From Thermoanaerobaculales bacterium (GTDB taxonomy: Bacteria; Acidobacteriota; Thermoanaerobaculia; Thermoanaerobaculales; Sulfomarinibacteraceae), in contig JAOZUP010000067.1 of assembly GCA_029938595.1 (NCBI GenBank), positions 1 through 13,145 on the forward strand: 13,145 nucleotides of DNA, read 5' to 3'. Made by a program: the position numbers and the translations under genes. Positions within the stretch are counted from its first letter, which is position 1; each line of letters begins with the position of its first letter. Positions 1 to 6,590 of this stretch are shown here, piece after piece. The notes beneath the pieces were generated by a model that searched no databases, was not told the origin of the DNA, and worked only from the letters and a program-made list of their open reading frames with translations.

Positions 1-981
1 TGCCAGCCGATGGGCGATCTGCCGACCGTCGAAGACAGCCTTCAGCGATATGCAGAGATTGCAGAGGCGAGCGGGACGGCCAACCCCCGCCAACACTGGC
101 AGGTTTTGGCAATGCTGGCGCGGTTGGAGATCGTTACCGAGGACAACGACGCGGCCCTGCAATGGCAGCGTCGGGCGGTGGAAGCCATCGTCGAGGATCC
201 GGGGGCCACCGACGATGAGCGCGCCGCCCAGCTCGAGTCCCTGGCACAAATGGAGCTCACTACAGGTGAGGGGCGGAGGGCTGAGATGGCGCTGGTCCAG
301 CTCGCGACCCTGCGCGAGGAGGAGGACGAGGCCGACGCCATGGCGCGAACCATGGCCGAAGGCAGCGCCGCAGCGTTTGCAGCCGGCGAGCTCGAGACCG
401 CCGAACGATTGGCCATGCGCACCCTCAACGCCGACCCGGAAACGGAGGCTGAAAGGACGGCCCGCACGGTTCTCGCCGATATTTCCTGGGCGCGTGTCAA
501 CCGCGGCACCGATGACTTCGCCATTCTCCTCGCAGCCGCCGGTGACGACGAGGAGATCCACCGTGCGCGCGACCGCCTGCGCTCCCTGGACGTTTTTGAG
601 AACGGTGAGAGCCGGGAGACCCTTCGCCGATTGGCACAGGCCGAGGCCCTGAGAGGTCAACCCGGAGAGGCTGCCCGGTGGCAGCGGGAGCTCCTCGTCA
701 TCATCGATGAAGAAGACGGGCCGGCTAGCGCCGCCGCTCTGGCCGCGCGCAGCGCCCTCGTGACCCTCCTCGCCGCGGCCGGAAAGTACGACGAGGCGCT
801 GGTAGAGAATGCAGCCGTTCTCGCAGCCATGGAGGCACAGTACGGCACCGACGATCCCCACCTGCTTCCAGTGCTCGAGCAGCGACGCGACGTCTTCACG
901 GCAGCCGGGCAGAAGAAACAAGCAAAGAAGGTCGGGAAGCGAATGAAGAAGATGTCGCGAAAATTAGGAGTTAGGAATTAG
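1..981 (+). CDS. TPR-like helical repeat protein, 5' end outside window
   Basis: The frame is open to the first base of the window (three codons before the first ATG at 10), so the true start probably lies upstream and 326 residues are visible. The protein is Ala/Glu/Leu/Arg rich and almost entirely helical, with tetratricopeptide-like helix pairs. The clearest is the C-terminal GKYDEALVENAAVLAAMEAQ, followed by a second helix pair around LLPVLEQRRDVF. It ends in a strongly basic tail (KKQAKKVGKRMKKMSRK). TPR arrays act as protein-protein scaffolds; the partner cannot be told from the visible part, and no catalytic domain is seen. The last six residues (KLGVRN) and the TAG stop at 979-981 are encoded by a GGAATTA-type tandem repeat, so the repeat appears to have supplied the present C-terminus. 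Coding status is secure; the function is not. Confidence 0.8.
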   Translation, partial: CQPMGDLPTVEDSLQRYAEIAEASGTANPRQHWQVLAMLARLEIVTEDNDAALQWQRRAVEAIVEDPGATDDERAAQLESLAQMELTTGEGRRAEMALVQLATLREEEDEADAMARTMAEGSAAAFAAGELETAERLAMRTLNADPETEAERTARTVLADISWARVNRGTDDFAILLAAAGDDEEIHRARDRLRSLDVFENGESRETLRRLAQAEALRGQPGEAARWQRELLVIIDEEDGPASAAALAARSALVTLLAAAGKYDEALVENAAVLAAMEAQYGTDDPHLLPVLEQRRDVFTAAGQKKQAKKVGKRMKKMSRKLGVRN

Positions 982-1073
982 GAATTAGGAATTTCCACAC
1001 CCTCCCCGATTTCCGATACTGTCGTGTGGGTGGATGAGCGGCATTCCTAATTCCTAATTCCTAACTCCTAATT
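962..1073. repeat. 31-bp perfect inverted repeat made of AATTAGG heptamers
   Basis: The left arm (962-992) is AATTAGG, AGTTAGG, AATTAGG, AATTAGG and a partial unit. The right arm (1043-1073) is its exact reverse complement, including the one variant unit (AGTTAGG / CCTAACT). The 50-bp spacer can form a further CCACAC/GTGTGG stem (995-1000 with 1024-1029). The structure begins inside the last codons of the upstream TPR gene and ends 48 bp before the downstream ATG. The arms are AT-rich in a GC-rich genome. It could act as a 3'-end or terminator structure, but there is no T-run, so this is labelled as a repeat. Confidence 0.9.
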
Positions 1074-1121
1074 CCTTCGTCTGCTTGCCCCTGCCCTCGA
1101 TGTCGGCCATGATGCCCCCAG

Positions 1122-2687
1122 ATGGCTAATCGTCTCCCCCCCGGAAAAGTCCCTTGGGACATCGTGGCCGAGCTGGTCTCGGGTGAACTGCCGCCAGAGG
1201 TGCGATTGGGTCCGGCTGCCGGCGAGGACGCGGCCTTGGTGGAGATCGGCGGCGAACTGTGGGCGGTGGCTTCGGACCCGGTCTCCTTCACCGCAACAGA
1301 CGCCGGCCGGCTCGCGGTCATCGTCAACGCCAACGACGTGGCGGTACGCGGCGCCTGCCCCCGGTTCTTCCTCGCGGTCGGGTTGATCGCGCCCCACGAA
1401 GCCACCGAGCAACGGATTCGGGAGCTCCTGTCCCAGGTGCGCGACACCTGCGCCTTGGTTGGCGCAACCCTTATCGGCGGCCACACCGAGGTCACCCCAG
1501 GCCTGCCTCACAGCATGGTGGTCGGCACCATGCTCGGCCGGGTCGAGGGCGAGCCGCTAACCACCGGCGGCCTCCGAGAGGGAGATCTGGTGGGCATGAC
1601 CCGTTCAGCGGGTCTGGAGGGCACGGCCATCCTGCTCGCCGATTTCGGCGACCGACTTCGCGCCCTGCACAGCAACGAGGCCCTCGAAGACGCCGGCGAT
1701 ATTCTCACCGGTGACTGGTTGCTGGTGGCACCCGAGGCTCTTCGGGCGGCCGACTGCCGCGGCGTGACGGCCCTCCACGACGTCACCGAGGGCGGCGTCG
1801 GTGAGGCCATCTATGAGATGGCCCGCGCCTCCGGTCTCAAGATCGAAGCACAGAGGAACGCCATCCCCGTGCTGCCGGTAACGGCCACCATCTGCGGCGA
1901 CCTCGGGTTCGACCCGCTCGGCCTCATCGGCTCCGGCTCCCTCATCGTGGGTTGCGATCCCGAGGGGGCAGCCGAGGTCGAAACCGCATTTGGGGATGAC
2001 GGCGTCCCGTTCGCCTGGATCGGCCGCGCGGTGCCGGCCGATGAAGGTTCCACCGTCACCGTGCCCCGCTTCCCCAGAGACGAGCTTGTCAAAACGAGAT
2101 TGATGGATGGAATTGAGGCCGTAATCTTCGACATGGACGGCACTCTGGTTGACTCGAGCTACGACTGGCCGGCCATCAGGCGCAGTCTCGGGGTCACCGG
2201 CGCCTCCATCATCGACGACCTGAACAAACTCCCGGAGCCGGATCGGAGCCGGCGGTGGGCCGAGCTCGAAGAAATCGAGGCCGCTGCCACCGCCGGGGCA
2301 ACAATCCACAAAGGCGCCGACGAGCTGCTCGAGGTGCTCGCCGAGCACCAACTCCCGACCGCGCTTGTGACCAACAACTCCGACGCCAACGCCCATGACC
2401 TCCTGGATCGCTTTGGGCTCATTTTCAACGTGATCGTGACCCGGGATTCCGGCCTCTGGAAACCCTCGGGGGAGCCCGTCAAAGAGGCCGCGCGCCAGCT
2501 GGGTATCGCGCCCGATCGATGCCTGGGGGTCGGCGACTCGCGTTACGACATCCTCGCTGCTCAGGAGGCCGGCCTCGGTCGGATCTGCGTTCTCCACGAC
2601 ACCGCCGGGCGCCACGACGGCGAGGCGGATCTCGCGTTCAAGGACATTCCGGCGTTTGTGCGGTATCTCCGAATTGTCTTGCCGTAG
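1122..2687 (+). CDS. Fusion: PurM/HypE-like AIR-synthase-superfamily domain + HAD-IA phosphatase
   Basis: Residues 1 to about 322 look like the PurM/HypE/SelD/ThiL ATP-binding superfamily. Visible features are a GEDAA motif (34-38), the VNANDVAVRGACP segment (68-80), GGHTE (119-123) and a C-terminal half with HDVTEGGVGEA and GLIGSGSL. It most resembles the stand-alone HypE-like 'AIR synthase-related' proteins, but it lacks a C-terminal cysteine tail such as the one true HypE uses for the carbamoyl/cyano group. Residues 328-521 form a HAD-IA hydrolase: nucleophile DMDGT (D337, D339), motif II TNNS (417-420), K447 and GVGDSRYD (D472, D476), as in phosphoglycolate-phosphatase-like enzymes. The frame is uninterrupted, and an in-frame ATG at 2103 lies exactly at the HAD boundary. 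No good Shine-Dalgarno precedes the ATG at 1122, so the start is less certain than the domains. The substrate is unknown; coupled nucleotide or phosphate-ester chemistry is an inference. Confidence 0.85.
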   Translation: MANRLPPGKVPWDIVAELVSGELPPEVRLGPAAGEDAALVEIGGELWAVASDPVSFTATDAGRLAVIVNANDVAVRGACPRFFLAVGLIAPHEATEQRIRELLSQVRDTCALVGATLIGGHTEVTPGLPHSMVVGTMLGRVEGEPLTTGGLREGDLVGMTRSAGLEGTAILLADFGDRLRALHSNEALEDAGDILTGDWLLVAPEALRAADCRGVTALHDVTEGGVGEAIYEMARASGLKIEAQRNAIPVLPVTATICGDLGFDPLGLIGSGSLIVGCDPEGAAEVETAFGDDGVPFAWIGRAVPADEGSTVTVPRFPRDELVKTRLMDGIEAVIFDMDGTLVDSSYDWPAIRRSLGVTGASIIDDLNKLPEPDRSRRWAELEEIEAAATAGATIHKGADELLEVLAEHQLPTALVTNNSDANAHDLLDRFGLIFNVIVTRDSGLWKPSGEPVKEAARQLGIAPDRCLGVGDSRYDILAAQEAGLGRICVLHDTAGRHDGEADLAFKDIPAFVRYLRIVLP

Positions 2688-2722
2688 CGGAGCGGGATGG
2701 GTGCCGATGGAAGGGTGCCAGA

Positions 2723-2814
2723 AGGGTGCCAGGTGAAACTTTCTTAACTTTGTTGAGTGCGGTGCTTCATCCACCAGTCGCGAGTTTGCGCAACAAAGTT
2801 TCACCTGGCACCCT
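2723..2814. repeat. 20-bp perfect inverted repeat (GGGTGCCAGGTGAAAC type) with alternative fold
   Basis: 2723-2742 is the exact reverse complement of 2795-2814, enclosing a 52-bp loop. Inside the loop AACTTTGTTG (2746-2755) can instead pair with CAACAAAGTT (2791-2800), which shares bases with the outer right arm. The two folds therefore compete. AAGGGTGCCAG is also directly duplicated just before the arm (2711-2721 and 2722-2732). The element starts 36 bp after the stop of the fusion gene. It may be a REP/MITE-like element or a terminator; no U-tract supports the latter. Confidence 0.85.
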
Positions 2815-2889
2815 GGCGAGCGCGTTTACTCCCCCGCCGAATTGCAATGCCGCTCAGCTGCCCCTAGCACGGTGGGGAGACGGGTGGAA

Positions 2890-2911
2890 ATTGAGAATTG
2901 AGAACTAAGAA
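2890..2911. repeat. ATTGAGA heptamer array abutting a stop codon
   Basis: The units are ATTGAGA (2890-2896), ATTGAGA (2897-2903) and ACTAAGA (2904-2910), and then the TAA stop of the minus-strand DUF3014 gene at 2912-2914. The period is 7 bp, like the other intergenic arrays in this window, but the unit sequence differs. Confidence 0.6.
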
Positions 2912-3688
2912 TTACTCCGCGGCCAACGCAGCCTTGAGCTCCTCCAGCTTGCCCTGAATCAGGCTCACATTGTCCGGGCCCATCCGCAGAAGATGACGCT
3001 GAGCGGCCGACATCAACTCGAGCTCTTCGTCAGCCCAGGCGTATGTCACGACCTGCTGATTGACTCGAGCCGGTCGTGTCAACACCGGCACCGCCAGCAG
3101 CTGATCGAAGGCCGCGTCGAGGCGGCTGTCGAAGCTTCGGCCGCGAGGGCCGATCTCGCCATAGGCTTCGTCGATGAGCGGCTTGAGCTCGCGATACAGG
3201 GCCACCACACCATCGGTGTCTAACGACGCAAAGACCTGTGCCGGGAGGTCGTAACGACGGTAGCTCGAAGGCTCTACAACGATCACGTCGCCACCCTTTA
3301 CATTAACCTTGAACCCCTCGTTCGGGCGCAGAAACTCGAGCTGTTTCCGCGGGCTGACGCCGGAGGCGATGTTGTCGACCGAATTGACGTATCGTCGGAC
3401 CAGATCCTCGTTGACGAGCCACGCTGCGAGCTTGGGGTTGGCGGAGAGATTGGCCGCCAGCTCCCGCACGACCGCGTCGCTTGTGCTGAGGGTGGTGCCG
3501 GCGAGACGTGCCGAGAGTCTCTCCTCGAGACTTGGGGTCGGCGTCGGCGCGGGCGCAGGCGTCGCCGCCGTCACCGTTTCCGCTGGTTCCCCACCGTCGC
3601 CGGGACGAAGCCACCAGATAACAGCCGCGATGACGATCACCAGGAGTGCGATGAAGATACCGATGATGGTGCGGTTATTCTCTGCCAT
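2912..3688 (-). CDS. DUF3014 family membrane-anchored protein
   Basis: The 258-residue protein has a short N-terminus, one transmembrane helix (about 7-27, IIGIFIALLVIVIAAVIWWL), a Pro/Ala/Thr linker (about 38-53) and a soluble domain placed outside the membrane. The soluble part matches the DUF3014 pattern as I know it: LVRRYVNSVDN, F-x-V followed by VVEPSSYRRYD, a segment with LYRELKPLIDEAYGEIG, LLAVPVL, then YAWADEELELMSAAQRHLLR with MGPDN. The family function is unknown; it is typically a periplasmic or envelope-associated protein in Gram-negatives. The ATG at 3688 has a good Shine-Dalgarno (GGAGG, 3694-3698, 5-nt spacing). The gene is divergent from the MerA-like reductase, and its stop codon touches a heptamer array. 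Confidence 0.88.
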   Translation of the reverse strand: MAENNRTIIGIFIALLVIVIAAVIWWLRPGDGGEPAETVTAATPAPAPTPTPSLEERLSARLAGTTLSTSDAVVRELAANLSANPKLAAWLVNEDLVRRYVNSVDNIASGVSPRKQLEFLRPNEGFKVNVKGGDVIVVEPSSYRRYDLPAQVFASLDTDGVVALYRELKPLIDEAYGEIGPRGRSFDSRLDAAFDQLLAVPVLTRPARVNQQVVTYAWADEELELMSAAQRHLLRMGPDNVSLIQGKLEELKAALAAE

Positions 3689-3752
3689 GAAAGCCTCCGG
3701 CTACCAGGATACACGGATGCACAATACCCGCTACCGGAACTACATCCATAGC

Positions 3753-3845
3753 TTCAGATTTTCGGGTCGCAGCTCTCTGCCACGGCCACCACAGCTCAAG
3801 CAATATGCCGTAGGGCAGCAGAGAGCTGCGACCCGAAAATCTGAA
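3753..3845. repeat. 28-bp perfect inverted repeat between divergent genes
   Basis: 3753-3780 (beginning TTCAGATTTTCGGGTCGC) is the exact reverse complement of 3818-3845, with a 37-bp spacer. It occupies the centre of the divergent intergenic region between the DUF3014 gene (start 3688) and the MerA-like gene (start 3904), so it is 5' to both. Arms this long and perfect suggest a recently acquired MITE-like or palindromic element, or an operator of unusual length. No target-site duplication is obvious. Confidence 0.88.
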
Positions 3846-3892
3846 AATGAGGTAACCATGGCCGGATGCCGAGTCAATTGAAGAACGAAACG

Positions 3893-3899
3893 AAGGAGG
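3893..3899 (+). promoter_or_regulatory. Shine-Dalgarno AAGGAGG deciding a GTG start
   Basis: AAGGAGG lies 4 nt before the GTG at 3904. It supports that GTG as the start of the MerA-like reductase, because the conserved N-terminal extension of the protein begins there. Confidence 0.75.
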
Positions 3900-3903
3900 C
3901 AAC

Positions 3904-5430
3904 GTGATCGACCCGCAACTGAACCTGTGGCCCGAGGATGAATATAACACCGAGCTGGTAGCCAACGTCCACCCGCCCGAGTGGCGGAATCCGACCCCCG
4001 ACGGACGGTACAACCTAGTTGTCCTCGGCGGCGGGACCGCCGGGCTGGTGGCCGCGGCCGGGGCCGCGGGCATGGGCGCCAGGGTGGCCCTCATCGAGCG
4101 CCATCTATTGGGCGGCGATTGCCTCAATGTGGGGTGCGTGCCGTCGAAGGCCATCATTCGTTCGGCACACGCGGCTCACGACATCCGAACGGCCGGCCGC
4201 TTCGGCATTCGGGCCGGCGGCGAGGTCGAGATCGACTTCGAGGCCGTCATGGAACGTATGCGGCGCATCCGCACCGGGATCTCACCCCACGACTCTGCGA
4301 AGAGATTCTCCGAGCACTACGGGATCGACGTCTATTTCGGTGCGGTGCGGTTCACCGGCCAGGACACCGTCGAGGTCGAGGGCACGACCCTCCGCTTTGC
4401 CAAGGCCGTCATCGCCACCGGCGCCCGCGCCGCGGTACCGCCCATCCCCGGCCTCGCCGAGGCCGGGTTCCTGACCAACCACAACGTCTTCAACCTCACC
4501 GAGCAGCCACGCCGGCTGGCCGTTGTGGGCGGCGGGCCTATCGGCTCCGAGCTGGCCCAGACCTTCGCGCGTCTCGGCACCCAGGTAACGATCATCGAAC
4601 AAGCGGACCAGTTTCTGCAACGCGAGGACCGGGACGCGGCCGAGATCCTGAGAGCTTCAATCGAGCGCGACGATGTCGTCGTACGGCTGTCCACCTCGTT
4701 GCAACGGGTGGAGAAGGTGGGCGATGACAAGGTATTGGTCCTGAAAACCGCCGACGGTGAGGAGAACCTCACCGTCGACGCAATCCTTGTCGGCGTCGGC
4801 CGCACGCCCAATGTGGAGGGGCTCGACCTCGAGACCGCCGGCGTCGAGTACGACCATCGAGGCGTGACCGTGAACGATTTCCTGCAAACCACCAACAAGC
4901 GAATCTACGCCTCGGGAGACATCTGCCTGCCCTACAAGTTCACCCACACCGCCGATGCGACCTCGCGTGCAGTGATCCAGAACGCCCTCTTTCCGGGTCC
5001 GAAGAAACGTCTCAGCAAGCTCATCATCCCCTGGTGCACCTACACCGACCCCGAGATCGCCCACGTCGGTCTCTACGCCCACCAGGCGGAGGAAAAAGGT
5101 ATCGCCCTGGACACCTACGAGGTGGAGATGGCCGACGTCGACCGTGCGATTACAGACGGCGACACCGAGGGCTTCCTCAAGATTCACTGCAAAAAGGGGA
5201 CGGACACGATCCTCGGCGCCACCATCGTCGCCCGCCATGCCGGCGAGATGATCTCCGAGATCACCACCGCCATGGCGGCCGGGATGGGTCTCGGATCCTT
5301 CTCCGGAGTCATCCACCCCTATCCCACCCAGGCCGAGGTCATCCGCAGGGCTGCAGATGCCTACAATCGCACCAAGCTCACACCGACAACTGCCAAGATT
5401 CTGAAGAGGTGGTTTTCGTGGACAAGGTAA
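3904..5430 (+). CDS. MerA-like flavoprotein pyridine nucleotide-disulfide oxidoreductase
   Basis: This 508-residue flavoprotein disulfide reductase has an FAD-binding GGGTAG (42-47) after VVL, redox-active cysteines in GGDCLNVGCVPSKA (C73, C78), an NAD(P)H-binding VVGGGPIGSELAQTFARLG, a GVGRTPN segment, an ASGDIC FAD motif and a C-terminal HPYPTQAE (catalytic His471). The N-terminal extension of about 35 residues is common in a broad group annotated 'mercuric reductase' that lacks mercury context. It has neither the N-terminal heavy-metal-associated domain nor the C-terminal vicinal cysteine pair of true MerA, and no merR, merT or merP lies nearby. Mercury reduction is therefore not supported; a general disulfide or redox role (cf. 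RclA/MerA-like reductases) is more likely. It starts at GTG with a strong Shine-Dalgarno and converges on lptE with 42 bp between stops. Confidence 0.9.
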   Translation: MIDPQLNLWPEDEYNTELVANVHPPEWRNPTPDGRYNLVVLGGGTAGLVAAAGAAGMGARVALIERHLLGGDCLNVGCVPSKAIIRSAHAAHDIRTAGRFGIRAGGEVEIDFEAVMERMRRIRTGISPHDSAKRFSEHYGIDVYFGAVRFTGQDTVEVEGTTLRFAKAVIATGARAAVPPIPGLAEAGFLTNHNVFNLTEQPRRLAVVGGGPIGSELAQTFARLGTQVTIIEQADQFLQREDRDAAEILRASIERDDVVVRLSTSLQRVEKVGDDKVLVLKTADGEENLTVDAILVGVGRTPNVEGLDLETAGVEYDHRGVTVNDFLQTTNKRIYASGDICLPYKFTHTADATSRAVIQNALFPGPKKRLSKLIIPWCTYTDPEIAHVGLYAHQAEEKGIALDTYEVEMADVDRAITDGDTEGFLKIHCKKGTDTILGATIVARHAGEMISEITTAMAAGMGLGSFSGVIHPYPTQAEVIRRAADAYNRTKLTPTTAKILKRWFSWTR

Positions 5431-5431
5431 C

Positions 5432-5470
5432 CAACGTTTAACGTTGAGCGTTCAAACGTTTGAACGTTCG
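5432..5470. repeat. NAACGTT short repeat with 18-bp palindrome between convergent genes
   Basis: The units are CAACGTT, TAACGTT, GAGCGTT (period 7), then CAAACGTT and TGAACGTT (period 8). 5449-5466 is a perfect self-complementary 18-mer. The array fills the gap between two convergent stop codons, starting 1 bp after the reductase stop and ending 2 bp before the lptE stop. It could serve as a bidirectional 3' hairpin. Confidence 0.7.
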
Positions 5471-5472
5471 AA

Positions 5473-6003
5473 TTAGAAGCCTTCCAAGACTGCGGTGACC
5501 AGTGCGCTCGAAAACTCCTTCGACAGCACGTCCATGGCCAGGTTCTGCCGGTCGAAGTAGTCCACTGCCCTCGGGTCGACGCCGTACGACGTGCGACGTG
5601 AAAATGCCTTGTCCTCCCACAGGACCTCCGGCTCGTCGCCGCGCACGTCCTTGAGCTGCACCCCCGCTTGCAGGCTCATCTGGTACTCGTTGGCGCGCCC
5701 CTGTTCGTCGTAGGAGACCGGGATGACCGCGAGCCGCTGGATCACACCCGACAGAACCACGTCGGCCTGATCGGCGGTGTCCACCAACCGCAGACGGCCA
5801 CGACGCACCCACTCCAGGGTCATCTGTTCCATCAGCCGTTGGTCCATGTCCACCCACTTGGTCTGGTTTTTGAAGTTCTCCACATACAGGGTTTCGATGT
5901 CTTCAGGGAGAAATGAGGTCGTGCCCACGAGATGGTAGCCGCACGCAGAAAGCTCGAGGAGGAGGAGGAGCAGTAGGACGGTGATGCGGAGCGTGGAATT
6001 CAC
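5473..6003 (-). CDS. lptE: LPS-assembly lipoprotein LptE
   Basis: The 176-residue protein has a lipoprotein signal peptide: an N-terminal Arg, a run of seven leucines and the lipobox L18-S19-A20-C21, giving mature CGYHLVG, the typical LptE start. It continues with an LptE-like body: PEDIETLYVENFKNQT, a VDTADQADVVLSGVI strand segment, and a SRRTSYGVD-containing C-terminal half. Length agrees with the family (about 160-190). LptE plugs the outer-membrane LptD barrel and helps LPS reach the cell surface, so an LPS-bearing outer membrane is implied. The start codon is GTG (6003) without a clear Shine-Dalgarno, so the start is approximate, but the lipobox position fits. lptD is not in the window. 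The gene's 3' end abuts the NAACGTT repeat. Confidence 0.9.
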   Translation of the reverse strand: MNSTLRITVLLLLLLLELSACGYHLVGTTSFLPEDIETLYVENFKNQTKWVDMDQRLMEQMTLEWVRRGRLRLVDTADQADVVLSGVIQRLAVIPVSYDEQGRANEYQMSLQAGVQLKDVRGDEPEVLWEDKAFSRRTSYGVDPRAVDYFDRQNLAMDVLSKEFSSALVTAVLEGF

Positions 6004-6036
6004 GGTTGAAAGGTAGCATAGGTGCCCAGCCGGTTT

Positions 6037-6060
6037 GAATTAGGAATTAGGAATGCCGGC
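6037..6060. repeat. Short GGAATTA array ending in GGAATGCCGGC
   Basis: The sequence is GAATTA, GGAATTA, GGAAT, then GCCGGC. On the opposite strand it reads CGGCATTCC followed by TAATTCC units, which is the same array boundary seen at 1040-1058 and 9197-9215. It lies 34 bp upstream of the lptE start. Confidence 0.75.
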
Positions 6061-6075
6061 CATCCCGCCTCGAGA

Positions 6076-6158
6076 AATTTCGAATTTCGAATTTCGAATT
6101 TCGAATTTGCCGTCCCCCAGCGGAATTTCGGATTTCGGATTTCGGATTTGCCGTCCCC
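6076..6158. repeat. Twin heptamer arrays (AATTTCG and GATTTCG) with a shared tail
   Basis: Array one is four exact AATTTCG units (6076-6103). Array two is a partial unit plus GATTTCG units (6125-6144). Each runs directly into the same 13-mer, ATTTGCCGTCCCC (6105-6117 and 6146-6158). The period is 7 bp in both, but the unit differs by one base. The AATTTCG array contains repeated TTCGAA palindromes. Confidence 0.85.
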
Positions 6159-6590
6159 AATCTGTATCCTCCTCCCGGAGCCCCCAATCGGCGTGGCGCT
6201 GTTGCGTAGGGCCTCGTCGCGAGGGCCGCGAGGCGTGGTCAGCTGGTGCGCGTTAGCGCGCCAGGTGGCTGCGTATCGCGGGCCGCAGCAGAGGCCCGGA
6301 GCGACAGCGGCGGGGGCAGCGAAGCCGCCGCGCCGACCTCGGGAGTAACAGGACAGGACCGCGCCCCGCGGAATCGGAGTGAAACGGAGATTCCGCGATC
6401 GCGACGAGTTTGGGCCTCTGGGTGCGTTTCTCCGACTGGAGCGAGGAGGGACAGACCGTCCGGTCGTCCCGACGAGTGGAGGGAGGAAAACGCGGCCAGA
6501 GGTCCGGAATCGGCGCGATCCCATAAAGGGAGGGGGGTGCAGCTCTGTTCGAATGCAGCCCGCCGGCGCGCCGAAAGCGCGTTCACCGGA
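6159..6590. other. GC-rich hairpin-dense noncoding block
   Basis: This is most of the only gene-free stretch longer than 300 bp (6004-6745). Open frames exist on both strands, but they have Arg/Pro/Ser-rich, low-complexity translations and no recognisable domain, so I reject coding. Several hairpins are visible. CAGC-TGGTGCGC pairs with GCGCGCCA-GCTG around 6240-6271. GCGGAATC pairs with GATTCCGC around 6368-6396. GATCGCG (near 6396) pairs with CGCGATC (near 6513), enclosing GGGCCTCTGG with CCAGAGGTCC and, at the tip, GGGAC-GACC with GGTC-GTCCC. CGCGC pairs with GCGCG at 6567-6581. It may be a structured RNA, a degenerate repeat or a mobile-element remnant; none is proven. Confidence 0.45.

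Noticed and set aside
1605..2804. 399-residue minus-strand open frame opposite the PurM-HAD fusion
   Set aside because: The plus strand carries intact catalytic motifs of two families; the minus translation has none.
3753..3845. Insertion sequence
   Set aside because: Only 93 bp between and including the arms with no transposase; at most a MITE-like element.
3904..5430. Mercury resistance operon
   Set aside because: No merR, merT, merP or MerA-specific C-terminal cysteines.
6541..6565. TTCGAAT at 6548-6554 resembles a tRNA T-loop
   Set aside because: The flanking bases do not form a 5-bp T-stem and no acceptor, D or anticodon arms can be placed around it.
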